A program made the translations under genes and the position numbers. Positions 19,536 to 27,710 of a stretch of DNA of 64,000 bases are shown in pieces. Every line of letters starts with the position of its first letter. The stretch's first letter is position 1. Source of the DNA: Bradyrhizobium sp. AUGA SZCCT0176 (GTDB lineage Bacteria; Pseudomonadota; Alphaproteobacteria; Rhizobiales; Xanthobacteraceae). The notes under the pieces were generated by a model. That model worked only from the letters and a program-made list of their open reading frames with translations, did no database searches and was not told the DNA's origin. The stretch spans positions 620,001-684,000 of the forward strand of contig NZ_JAFCMB010000001.1 of assembly GCF_018130145.1 (NCBI RefSeq), read 5' to 3'.

Positions 19536-20759
19536 ATGGCCCAGGCGCTGCGCAAGCTGGCCTCGATCGACGTCAGCGATCCCCATTTGTACCAGGACGA
19601 CAATTGGCGGCCGCTATTCGCCCAGCTGCACCGCGACGATCCCGTGCATTATTGCGAGGCCTCGCCGTTCGGGCCGTATTGGTCGGTAACGCGCTACGAC
19701 GACATTTTTACCGTCGAACTCGACCACGAGAACTATTCGTCGAACTCGGAACTTGGCGGTATCCAGATCGCCGATCAGCCCCTCGGCCAGGAGTTTGCCA
19801 ACTTTATCCGGATGGATCCGCCGGGCCATACCGCGCATCGCCGCACCGTTTCTCCCATCGTGGCGCCGTCAAACCTCGCCAACCTCGAGGCGCTGATCCG
19901 TAAGCGGACCTCGGACGTGCTGGACGCGCTGCCGCGCCATGAGACGTTTGACTGGGTGGCGCGGGTCTCGACCGATCTCACCAACATGATGCTGGCGACG
20001 CTGTTCGATTTTCCCTGGGAGGACCGCGAGAGGCTGACCTGGTGGTCCGATGTTGCGATCGCCAATGTCGAAGCGCCGGATGCTGTCGTGCATTCGGCGG
20101 AGGAGCGCATCGCCGAACTCACCAAAATGGGCGAATACTTCCGCAAATTATGGGATGCCCGCGCCAACGCAGCACCAACCTTCGATTTGATCTCGATGCT
20201 GGCGCACTCGCCGGCGACCCAGAATCTGCAGGCACGCGAATTCATCGGGACGATTGCGCTTCTGATCGTCGGCGGCAACGACACCACGCGTAATTCCATG
20301 ACCGGCGGGCTGATGGCGCTGGTCGAAAACCCCGAGCAGTTCGAATTGGTGCGCAGCCGGCGCGAACTGATTCCCAACCTCGTTTCCGAATCCATCCGCT
20401 ACCACACGCCGGTACTGCATATGCGCCGCACCGCGCGCAACGATGTGGAGTTGGCCGGCCGCCAAATTGCAAAAGGCGACAAGGTGGTGATGTGGTACAT
20501 CTCCGGCAATCGCGACGAGGAAAAGATCGATCGCCCCGACGAATTCATTGTCGATCGCGCCAAACCCCGGCAGCATCTCGCCTTCGGCGCCGGCATCCAC
20601 CGCTGCGTCGGCGACCGGCTCGCCGAACAGCAAATCCGCATTCTTTGGGAGGAAGTGTTGCAACGGGATCTCAGGTTCGAAATCACAGGGCCGCCGCAGC
20701 GGCTCTATTCGAATTTCATCCGCGGCGTTCGTTCGCTGCCGGTAAGGATTGTGAATTGA
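19536..20759 (+). CDS. Cytochrome P450 (soluble bacterial type)
   Basis: A 407-residue haem monooxygenase without a membrane anchor. It shows the oxygen-activating I-helix motif GGNDTTRN, the ExxR motif ESIR, and the haem loop FGAGIHRCVG with the thiolate Cys. Length and the DPPGHTAHRRTVSP segment match soluble P450s of terpene, steroid or alkane oxidation. GGGGAGGG at 19523-19530 supports ATG 19536. No ferredoxin or reductase gene is adjacent, so electron partners must come from elsewhere. It is followed by the GMC oxidoreductase after a palindromic repeat. Confidence 0.95.
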   Translation: MAQALRKLASIDVSDPHLYQDDNWRPLFAQLHRDDPVHYCEASPFGPYWSVTRYDDIFTVELDHENYSSNSELGGIQIADQPLGQEFANFIRMDPPGHTAHRRTVSPIVAPSNLANLEALIRKRTSDVLDALPRHETFDWVARVSTDLTNMMLATLFDFPWEDRERLTWWSDVAIANVEAPDAVVHSAEERIAELTKMGEYFRKLWDARANAAPTFDLISMLAHSPATQNLQAREFIGTIALLIVGGNDTTRNSMTGGLMALVENPEQFELVRSRRELIPNLVSESIRYHTPVLHMRRTARNDVELAGRQIAKGDKVVMWYISGNRDEEKIDRPDEFIVDRAKPRQHLAFGAGIHRCVGDRLAEQQIRILWEEVLQRDLRFEITGPPQRLYSNFIRGVRSLPVRIVN

Positions 20760-20762
20760 ACT

Positions 20763-20837
20763 CGTCATTCCGGGGCGATGCGAAGCATCGAACCCGGAAT
20801 CTCGAGATTCCGGGTTCGCTTCGCGCCCCGGAATGAC
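20763..20837. repeat. Nested palindromic repeat (CGTCATTCCGGGGCG)
   Basis: The outer arms CGTCATTCCGGGGCG (20763-20777) and CGCCCCGGAATGACA are inverted with one mismatch. The centre 20791-20816 is a perfect 26-base palindrome built around CTCGAG. It sits in a same-strand gap between the P450 and GMC genes, so it may act in transcript processing or attenuation. Confidence 0.8.
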
Positions 20838-20850
20838 AAGAGGAACTGGA

Positions 20851-22449
20851 ATGAACGATCCCGTTGACGTCCTGATCATTGGCGCCGGTGCCTCCGGCGC
20901 CGCTGTCGCCTGGAGCCTCGCCGATACCAAGATGCACATTCTCTGCCTCGACCAGGGCGGCTGGATGAATTCTTCCGAATATCCGAGCACCGGGCGTGAC
21001 TGGGAAGCTAAGTTTTACGGCGACTGGTCGACCAGCCCGAATATCCGCGGCCGGCCCGAGGACTACCCGATCAACGATGACAATTCGCCGATCAAGGTGG
21101 TGAATTTCAACGGTGTCGGCGGTTCGACTGTCATGTACACCGCGCATTGGCCGCGGCTGCATCCGTCCGATTTCAAGGTGAAGACGCTGGACGGCGTCGC
21201 CGACGACTGGCCGATCGATTACGACGCGCTCACCCCGTTCTTTGAAGAGAACGACCGCATGATGGGCGTCTCGGGCCTATCGGGCGACCCGCGTTCGCCG
21301 CTGACGCGCCCGCCGATGCCGCCGCAGCCGCTCGGGCTCTCCGGCCCGCTGATCGGCAAGGCCATGAACAAGCTTGGCTGGCACTGGTGGCCGTCGGATA
21401 CCACGGTCGCGACGATGGACTACGAGGGCAGGGCGCGCTGCATCAATCTCGGCCATTGCACGCCGGCCTGCGCGCAAGGCGCAAAAGCGTCTACCGACAT
21501 CACTTATTGGCCGCACGCGATCCGCGCCGGCGTCGAACTCAAAACCCATTGCCGGGTGCGCGAGATCCTGACCAACGAGCACGGCATGGCCTCGGGCGTC
21601 GTCTACTACGACAAGGATGGCGTCGAGCAGTTCCAGCCGGCCGAGGTCGTGATCATCGCCTGCAACGGCGTCGGCACGCCGCGGCTGCTCTTGAATTCGG
21701 TCTCCGGCCGTTTTCCGAACGGGCTTGCGAATTCTTCCGGACTGGTCGGCAAGAACCTGATGTTCCATCCCTATGCGCAAATCTACGGCTTCGTTAAGGA
21801 GCCGACCGACAGTAACCGCGCGCCGCCGACCTGCCTCTGGAGCAAGGAGTTTTACGACACAGACCTCTCGCGCGGCTTCGTCCGCGGCTACGGCATCCAG
21901 TTCGGCCGCGGCGCAGGGCCGGTGTTCGAAGCCGTCGCGAGCGAGCAGAAGGGCATCTTGCCGTGGGGCGCGGATCATCACCGCGTCTTCCGCAAGCTCA
22001 ATGGCCATCGGCTCGGGGTCTCGGCGATTTGCGAGGATCTGCCCGAGGAACACAACCGCGTCACGCTCGATCCCGTGCTGAAAGACAGCCACGGCATTCC
22101 CGCGCCGAAAATCGATTACACGATCAGCGAAAACAGCCGGAAGATGATGGCGCACGGACTGGCGCGGGGTAAGGAAATTCTCGAAGCCGCGGGTGCCACC
22201 GACCTCTGCATCAACGACCCTATCCCATGGGGCGGCTGGCATCTGCTCGGCACCGCACGCATGGGTACCGATCCGGCGCGCTCCGTGGTCAATGAATGGG
22301 GCCGGTCGCATGACGTGAAGAATCTCTTTATCGTCGACGGCAGTGTGTTCGTGACCTCAGGCGGCGTGAACCCGACCTCGACCATCCAGGCGATCGCGCT
22401 CTACGTCGCCGACCAGATGAAGCAACGTCTAGCCAATCTCTTCGACTGA
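20851..22449 (+). CDS. GMC-family FAD-dependent oxidoreductase
   Basis: A 532-residue glucose-methanol-choline type oxidoreductase that oxidises alcohols to carbonyls. The ADP-binding motif GAGASGAAVAW is at residues 11-21. The region VGGSTVMYTAHWPRLHPSDF carries the FAD-binding loop, and the C-terminal active-site segment GWHLLGTARMG...NLFIVDGSVF holds the catalytic His. AGAGGA precedes the ATG. The sequence resembles the large subunit of membrane-bound gluconate/sorbitol-type dehydrogenases, and a small Gluconate_2-dh3-like gene follows seven bases later. It likely works with the P450 and monooxygenase: hydroxylate, oxidise, then oxygen insertion. Confidence 0.93.
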   Translation: MNDPVDVLIIGAGASGAAVAWSLADTKMHILCLDQGGWMNSSEYPSTGRDWEAKFYGDWSTSPNIRGRPEDYPINDDNSPIKVVNFNGVGGSTVMYTAHWPRLHPSDFKVKTLDGVADDWPIDYDALTPFFEENDRMMGVSGLSGDPRSPLTRPPMPPQPLGLSGPLIGKAMNKLGWHWWPSDTTVATMDYEGRARCINLGHCTPACAQGAKASTDITYWPHAIRAGVELKTHCRVREILTNEHGMASGVVYYDKDGVEQFQPAEVVIIACNGVGTPRLLLNSVSGRFPNGLANSSGLVGKNLMFHPYAQIYGFVKEPTDSNRAPPTCLWSKEFYDTDLSRGFVRGYGIQFGRGAGPVFEAVASEQKGILPWGADHHRVFRKLNGHRLGVSAICEDLPEEHNRVTLDPVLKDSHGIPAPKIDYTISENSRKMMAHGLARGKEILEAAGATDLCINDPIPWGGWHLLGTARMGTDPARSVVNEWGRSHDVKNLFIVDGSVFVTSGGVNPTSTIQAIALYVADQMKQRLANLFD

Positions 22450-22456
22450 GGCCGCC

Positions 22457-22906
22457 ATGTCCGCACCCAATGAACTGACCTCAGCCCAGCGCGACGATCT
22501 CCGCATCGTCGCTGCGATGATCGTCCCCGCCAGCGACGAGTACAAGGTGCCCGGCGCGGACGACCCCGCGATCCAGGCCGACATGCTGGCGACGCTCGGC
22601 CGCGACACCGCGCTGGTACGAGAGGCGCTCGATCATCTCGCGCGCCTTTCCGGCAAACCGCTCGCCGACCTCGACCCGGTGCGGCGCGATGCGGTGGCGC
22701 AGGAGTTTCGCGCATCGGGTGGTGCTGCGGCCGCAACCCTCGTTCGCGTCATGCTGCAATGTTACTACCGCGACGATCGCGTGCTGCGATCGCTCGGGCT
22801 GGAACTTCGCGCGCCGTTCCCGCAAGGCTACACGCTGGAACAGGGCGACTGGTCGCTGCTCGATCCGGTCAAGGCGAAGCCGCCGAACTTGCGGCGGGCC
22901 ACGTAA
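22457..22906 (+). CDS. Small GMC-partner protein, Gluconate_2-dh3-like
   Basis: A 149-residue protein beginning MSAPNELTSAQRDDLRIVA with the segment MIVPASDEYKVPGADDPAI. That segment resembles the start of gluconate 2-dehydrogenase subunit 3 proteins (IIPxTDxPGA). In known systems this subunit carries a Tat signal and helps export or assemble the flavin subunit. Here no signal peptide or twin arginine is visible, so it may instead be a cytoplasmic chaperone for the GMC enzyme. It starts seven bases after the GMC stop. Family assignment is by pattern and context, so moderate. Confidence 0.7.
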   Translation: MSAPNELTSAQRDDLRIVAAMIVPASDEYKVPGADDPAIQADMLATLGRDTALVREALDHLARLSGKPLADLDPVRRDAVAQEFRASGGAAAATLVRVMLQCYYRDDRVLRSLGLELRAPFPQGYTLEQGDWSLLDPVKAKPPNLRRAT

Positions 22907-22987
22907 GCTCAGGGCAGGTTTGCGCGCAGGTTTAGGCTCTTGCGGCAAGGTAATCCCGTAACCATCTGACGGGCGAAGGAATTCGCC

Positions 22988-24013
22988 ATGTTGGATTTTA
23001 CCCCAGATAACGCCGATGACGCTCCGTCATTGCGCGCGACCGAACACGCCCTTGATAACGACCAGGCCCTGCTGGACGCCTATTCCAACGCCGTGATCGG
23101 CGTGACCGAGCGCGTCGGCCCCGCCGTCGTTCGCGTCGAAACTGGCCCCAAAGTGCGCACCGCGCGGGAGCGCGGCGGCCTCGGGTCGGGCATCGTGATC
23201 TCGCCGGATGGCCTGGTGCTGACCAACAGCCACGTGGTCGGATCGTCGAAAGAAATCCGGCTGCGAGATACCGAAGGTTTTGTCACCGCCGCGCACGTGC
23301 TTGGCGTCGATCCCGACACCGATCTGGCTCTGCTGCGCGCCGACGGTGCACGGGACCTGCCGTATGCATCGCTCGGCAATTCCAAGAGCCTGCGCCGCGG
23401 CCAACTCGTGGTCGCGATCGGCAATCCCCTGGGGTTTGAATCGATGGTGACCGCGGGTGTGGTGTCGGCGCTGGGACGTTCGATCCGCTCGGTGAGCGGG
23501 AGGACCATCGAGGACGTGATCCAGACCGACGCTGCGCTCAATCCCGGCAATTCCGGCGGGCCGCTGGTGTCGTCGGCAGCCGAAGTGATCGGGATCAACA
23601 CTGCGATCATTCAGGGCGCGCAAGGCATCTGCTTTGCGGTCGCCAGCAACACCGCGCAGTTCGTGCTGTCGGAGATCATCCGCCACGGCTATGTGCGCCG
23701 CGCCTATATCGGTGTGTCCGGCCAGACCGCGCCGATCCCGCGGCGGCATGCGGTGGTGGCCGGCGTCGACAACACAATGGGCGCGCTGCTGGCGCAGATC
23801 GAGATTGATAGCCCTGCGGCACAGGCCGGCCTGTTGCCGGGAGATGTCGTGATCAAACTGGATGGCGTCGAGATCAACGGCGTCGACGATCTGATCCGCG
23901 CACTCGACCGCGACCGCATCGATCGCAAGCTGGAAATGGACGTGCTCCGCATGGGCAGGTTGCGGGCGGTGGATATTCATCCGGTGGAGCGCAAGCGCGC
24001 GGCAAGGCAGTAA
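22988..24013 (+). CDS. HtrA/DegP-like serine protease with PDZ domain
   Basis: A 341-residue S1C-type protease. The catalytic triad is visible: His in LTNSHVVGS, Asp in DPDTDLALLR and Ser in NPGNSGGPLV. A single C-terminal PDZ domain covers about residues 235-325 (DSPAAQAGLLPGDVVIKLDG). No N-terminal signal peptide or membrane helix is seen (MLDFTPDNADDAPSL), unlike periplasmic DegP. It is therefore either cytoplasmic or secreted by an unrecognised route. GGGCGAAGGAA precedes the ATG. It is not obviously linked to either flanking cluster. Confidence 0.9.
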   Translation: MLDFTPDNADDAPSLRATEHALDNDQALLDAYSNAVIGVTERVGPAVVRVETGPKVRTARERGGLGSGIVISPDGLVLTNSHVVGSSKEIRLRDTEGFVTAAHVLGVDPDTDLALLRADGARDLPYASLGNSKSLRRGQLVVAIGNPLGFESMVTAGVVSALGRSIRSVSGRTIEDVIQTDAALNPGNSGGPLVSSAAEVIGINTAIIQGAQGICFAVASNTAQFVLSEIIRHGYVRRAYIGVSGQTAPIPRRHAVVAGVDNTMGALLAQIEIDSPAAQAGLLPGDVVIKLDGVEINGVDDLIRALDRDRIDRKLEMDVLRMGRLRAVDIHPVERKRAARQ

Positions 24014-24036
24014 TTATTGTATCAGCGAGCTCTGCT

Positions 24037-24187
24037 CTTCCTCTCTCCGCTTGTGGGAGAGGGTGGACGCGACGCGTAGCGTTGCGTACGGGTGAGGGGT
24101 TGTTCTCCGCGGATAGAGACCTCTCGGCGGATAGAGACCCCTCATCCGGCGCTTCGCGCCACCTTCTCCCACAAGGGGAAAAGGAAG
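24037..24187. repeat. Palindromic repeat of the CTCTCCC/GGGAGAGG type
   Basis: CTTCCTCTCTCCGCTTGTGGGAG at the left and CTCCCACAAGGGGAAAAGGAAG at the right pair as an imperfect inverted repeat. In between is a short tandem duplication of GCGGATAGAGACC. It lies between two convergent genes (protease and alpha/beta hydrolase). The same CCCCTCACCC/GGGTGAGGGG motif is found at 36247-36385. Confidence 0.7.
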
Positions 24188-24213
24188 AAGAGACGCCCGT
24201 CGTTCGCGCGATA

Positions 24214-24996
24214 TTACTGCCTCAACGCCGCCAGCAATTCATCCGGCGCTTCGACCATCATCATGTGGCCGGCGCCCGGCAGCACCACGACGCGCGCGTT
24301 CGGTGTTGCCGCCGCCAGCGTCTTGCCGGCCTTTACCGGGGTCATCATGTCGCGCTCGCCGAGAATGAACGTCGCGGGCACCTTGACGGCCACGGCTGCC
24401 GCGAGCGCGCCCTCATACGAATTGCAGGCGTTGAGATCGTTGTACAGCACACCCGGGCGGGTCTGCTGCAGCACGCGCTGCGCGCCCTGATGCATCCATA
24501 GTCCAGGCGCGAGGCTGCCGCCGAGTTCGGCCTTGAAGCCGAGACCCCAGATCGAGACCATGTCGATCGCATCGGGATTGTTGAACTCCGCGGCCTTGAG
24601 CAGGTCGGGGCCGACCGTCATCGTGGCCGCGGTGCCGATCAGGCTGAGTCCTGAAACCTTGTCTGGATGGCGCGCCGATGTTTCCAGCGCGATCAGCGAC
24701 CCCATGGAATGGCCGACCAATTTTGCCTTGGGCGCGCCGGCCGCATCCAGCAGTGCCGCGGTCCAGTCGGCCATGTCTGATATCGTCGGCAAGGCATTGC
24801 CGGACGAACGGCCATGGCCGGGCAGGTCCGGCGCCAGCACGGCATAGCCGTGATGGGCGAACCAGCGGCTGTGCAGCGCCCAGGTCGAGTGATCGAAACC
24901 CGCGCCGTGCAGCATTACGACCGCGGGCAAGGACGGATCGAACGGCCGCCCGCCGGTGGCAACAAACGTATCGGACCCTTTGACTGACAGTTGCAT
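24214..24996 (-). CDS. Alpha/beta-hydrolase fold protein
   Basis: A 260-residue hydrolase with the oxyanion region HGAGFDHSTW, the nucleophile elbow GHSMGS, an Asp on FILGERD and the catalytic His in AGHMMMVEAP. These give a complete Ser-His-Asp triad. Family members hydrolyse esters, lactones, C-C bonds or epoxides; the particular reaction cannot be inferred. It lies three bases downstream of the sulfhydrylase stop on the same strand, so the two are probably co-transcribed. Confidence 0.9.
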   Translation of the reverse strand: MQLSVKGSDTFVATGGRPFDPSLPAVVMLHGAGFDHSTWALHSRWFAHHGYAVLAPDLPGHGRSSGNALPTISDMADWTAALLDAAGAPKAKLVGHSMGSLIALETSARHPDKVSGLSLIGTAATMTVGPDLLKAAEFNNPDAIDMVSIWGLGFKAELGGSLAPGLWMHQGAQRVLQQTRPGVLYNDLNACNSYEGALAAAVAVKVPATFILGERDMMTPVKAGKTLAAATPNARVVVLPGAGHMMMVEAPDELLAALRQ

Positions 24997-24999
24997 GGC

Positions 25000-26295
25000 T
25001 CACACCTTCTGCGATGCGCGAAGCGCCTGGCCGAGATCGTCGATGATATCAGCCGCAGCTTCAATGCCGACCGATAGCCGCACCAGCTCCTCGCCGACGC
25101 CGGCGGCCTTGAGTTGCGCGGCGTCCATCTGCTGATGCGTGGTGCTGGCGGGATGGATCACCAGCGTCTTGGCGTCACCGACATTGGCGAGGTGGCTGAC
25201 CATGCGCAGCGTCTCGATGAATTTCTTGCCCGCGGGCCTTCCGCCCTTGATGCCGAAGCTGACGATCGAGCCGGCGCCCTTCGGCAACAGCCGCAGTGCG
25301 AGTTGGTGGTCGGGATGATTTTCCAGCGCGGGATGCAGCACCCACTCAACCGCCTTGTTGGCTTTGAGGAATTCCAGCACCGTGAGCGTATTGCTCATAT
25401 GGCGTTCCATGCGGACGCCCAATGTCTCCACGCCCTGCAGCAGCTGGAACGCATTGGTCGGCGACAGGCAGGCGCCAAAATCGCGCAGGCCCTCAGTGCG
25501 GGCGCGCATGATGAAGGCAGCCTGGCCGAACTGCTCGTCGAAGACGATGCCATGATAGCCAGCATAGGGCTCGGTCAGGACCGGGAATTTGCCGGAATCG
25601 TGCCAATCAAAATGGCCGCCATCGACAATGACGCCGCCGATCGCGATGCCGTGGCCGCCGATCCATTTGGTCGCCGAGTTCATCACGATGTCGGCGCCAA
25701 GCTCGATCGGCCGGCTGAGGAACGGGGTCGCAAAGGTGTTGTCGATCAACAGGGGTATTTTGGCGTCATGGGCGATTTCCGCGACCGCCGGAATATCCAG
25801 CACCTCGAGGCCGGGATTGCCGATGGTCTCGCCGATGACAAGTTTTGTGTTCGGCTTGATTGCGTCGCGGAACTCGTCGAGCGCGCGTGGTTTCACGAAT
25901 GTCGTGGTGATGCCGAAGCGCGGCAGCGTATGCGCCAGCAAATTGATGGTGCCGCCATAGAGCGAGGAGGAGGCGACGATATGGTCGCCGGCGTTCAGGA
26001 GGGTGGCGATCGCCAGATGCAGCGCCGCCATGCCGCTCGCGGTGCAGATCGCGCCGACGCCGGCTTCCAGCGCCGCAAGCCGCTCTTCGAGCACCGCGGT
26101 CGTCGGATTGGAAATGCGAGTGTAGATATGTCCGGCGCGTTCCAGGTTGAACAACGCGGCGGCATGGTCGGAATCCTGGAACACGTAGGACGTGGTCTGA
26201 TAGATCGGCACCGCGCGGGCGCCGGTGACGGGATCCGGGCGCTGGCCGGCATGCAGGCTCAGGGTTTCAAAGGCAGGCGGCTTGGGTGCGGGCAT
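25000..26295 (-). CDS. metY: O-acetylhomoserine (thiol)-lyase / sulfhydrylase
   Basis: A 431-residue PLP enzyme of the Cys/Met metabolism family. It starts MPAPKPPAFETLSLHAG and contains QTTSYVF, the pyridoxal-phosphate lysine region NSATKWIGGHG and the MetY-typical GETIGNPGLEVLDIPAVAEIAH. It makes homocysteine or methionine precursors from O-acetylhomoserine and sulfide or methanethiol. The length is that of MetY (about 430), longer than MetB/MetZ. An open upstream extension to 26469 has no family similarity; ATG 26295 is preferred. Cytoplasmic. A methanethiol oxidase lies 15 kb away but no direct link is visible. Confidence 0.9.
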   Translation of the reverse strand: MPAPKPPAFETLSLHAGQRPDPVTGARAVPIYQTTSYVFQDSDHAAALFNLERAGHIYTRISNPTTAVLEERLAALEAGVGAICTASGMAALHLAIATLLNAGDHIVASSSLYGGTINLLAHTLPRFGITTTFVKPRALDEFRDAIKPNTKLVIGETIGNPGLEVLDIPAVAEIAHDAKIPLLIDNTFATPFLSRPIELGADIVMNSATKWIGGHGIAIGGVIVDGGHFDWHDSGKFPVLTEPYAGYHGIVFDEQFGQAAFIMRARTEGLRDFGACLSPTNAFQLLQGVETLGVRMERHMSNTLTVLEFLKANKAVEWVLHPALENHPDHQLALRLLPKGAGSIVSFGIKGGRPAGKKFIETLRMVSHLANVGDAKTLVIHPASTTHQQMDAAQLKAAGVGEELVRLSVGIEAAADIIDDLGQALRASQKV

Positions 26296-26344
26296 GCGGG
26301 CCTCGTCAAATCGTTTGGGTAGCCAGGGATTGTGTGTTGCCGGT

Positions 26345-27649
26345 TCAGACGTGCACGGCGGCGCGGACGCGGCCGGCATTTCCGAATACGCGTATGTATC
26401 GCTCGACTTCGGACGGCGAGCCTGTCGCCTTTTCCGGATTGTCCGACAGTTTGACGGCCGGCCGTCCATCCACCGACGTTACCTTGCAGACGATCGAGAT
26501 CGGATCGAGATCGGCCGATCCATCCGGCGCGCAGCCGACGAAATCATTGGTGAGGTTGGTGCCCCAGCCGAAGCTGACACGGACCCGCCCGGTAAAATGG
26601 CGATAGGTCTCTTCGATCGAGCCGACGTCCATGCCGTCGGAGAACACCAGCAGCTTCTCCCGGGGATCACGGCCCTTCTGCTTCCACCACGTGATGATGT
26701 CTTCGCCAGCCGCAATCGGCGGCGCGCTGTCGGGGCGAAAGCCGGTCCAGTCGGCGACCCATTCCGGCGCATCGCGCAGGAACGGCTTGGTGCCGAAGGC
26801 GTCGGGCAGGGCGATCAGCAAATTGCCGCCATAGGTATGGCGCCATTGATCGAGGATGCGATAGGGCGCCCAGCGCAGCTCGGTATCGTCATTCGCAAGG
26901 GCCGCTGCAACCATCGGCAATTCATGCGCATTGGTGCCGATGGCTTCGAGATCATTGTCCATCGCGAGCAGCACGTTGGAGGTGCCGGTGAAGGAGGATC
27001 CGAGGCCTTCCTTGACCGCCTCGACGCACCAGCGTTGCCACAGAAAACCGTGACGGCGGCGGGTGCCGAAGTCGGACAACCGCAAGCCTTCCAATTTGCG
27101 CAGCCGCTCGACCTTGGTCCAGAGTTTTGCCTTGGCGCGGGCATAGAGCACGTCGAGCGCGAACCGCCCCTGGCCTTTCAGGGCCTGGCGTGAGCGCAGT
27201 TCGTTCAGGATCGCGAGCGCCGGGATTTCCCACATCGTGGTGTGGGTCCACGGCCCGTGGAAATGCAGTTCATACTGGCCGTCCACCTTGCGCAGCTCGT
27301 ATTCGGGCAGGCGGAAATTGGCGAGCCAGTTGATGAAGTCCGGGGAGAACATCTGGGTCTTGCCGTAGAACGTATTACCGGCGAGCCAGATCAGTTCCTT
27401 CTTGGTGAAGCGGATGGAGCGGGCGTGGTCGAGTTGGGCGCGCAACTCGCCCTCATCGATGGTTTCGGCCAGCCGCACATGCTTGCTGCGGTTGATTACC
27501 GAAAACGTCACCTGCTGATCCGGGTAGAATTCCCGAATCATCTGCAGCATCAGCAGCTTGTAAAAGTCGGTGTCCAGCAGGCTGCGCACGATCGGATCGA
27601 GCCGCCAGCCGTGGTTGTAGGTCCGGGATGCAATATCTGTGACTGCCAT
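26345..27649 (-). CDS. pncB: Nicotinate phosphoribosyltransferase
   Basis: A 434-residue enzyme joining nicotinate and PRPP to nicotinate mononucleotide, the first step of the Preiss-Handler NAD salvage route. Motifs: [16 protein letters not shown] at the start, [65 protein letters not shown] and [18 protein letters not shown] residues near the end. ATG 27649 gives the normal family length. It is 61 bases downstream of the nicotinate hydroxylase on the same strand. Salvage and breakdown of nicotinate therefore lie side by side, although the strong catabolic promoter is upstream of nicAB. Confidence 0.95.
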   Translation of the reverse strand: MAVTDIASRTYNHGWRLDPIVRSLLDTDFYKLLMLQMIREFYPDQQVTFSVINRSKHVRLAETIDEGELRAQLDHARSIRFTKKELIWLAGNTFYGKTQMFSPDFINWLANFRLPEYELRKVDGQYELHFHGPWTHTTMWEIPALAILNELRSRQALKGQGRFALDVLYARAKAKLWTKVERLRKLEGLRLSDFGTRRRHGFLWQRWCVEAVKEGLGSSFTGTSNVLLAMDNDLEAIGTNAHELPMVAAALANDDTELRWAPYRILDQWRHTYGGNLLIALPDAFGTKPFLRDAPEWVADWTGFRPDSAPPIAAGEDIITWWKQKGRDPREKLLVFSDGMDVGSIEETYRHFTGRVRVSFGWGTNLTNDFVGCAPDGSADLDPISIVCKVTSVDGRPAVKLSDNPEKATGSPSEVERYIRVFGNAGRVRAAVHV

Positions 27650-27710
27650 GCTGGAACTGTATCGTGGTCGCGACGGCCCAACCAGTGGCTTTTGGCGGCG
27701 GCATGGCAGC

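Noticed and set aside
18116..19903. Long plus-strand open frame of about 595 codons opposite the BVMO
   Set aside because: It is antisense to a gene with full BVMO motifs, shows no recognisable domain, and results from high GC with few stops.
25114..26322. Plus-strand 402-codon frame opposite metY
   Set aside because: Antisense to a clear PLP enzyme; His/Arg/Asp-rich composition typical of shadow translation.
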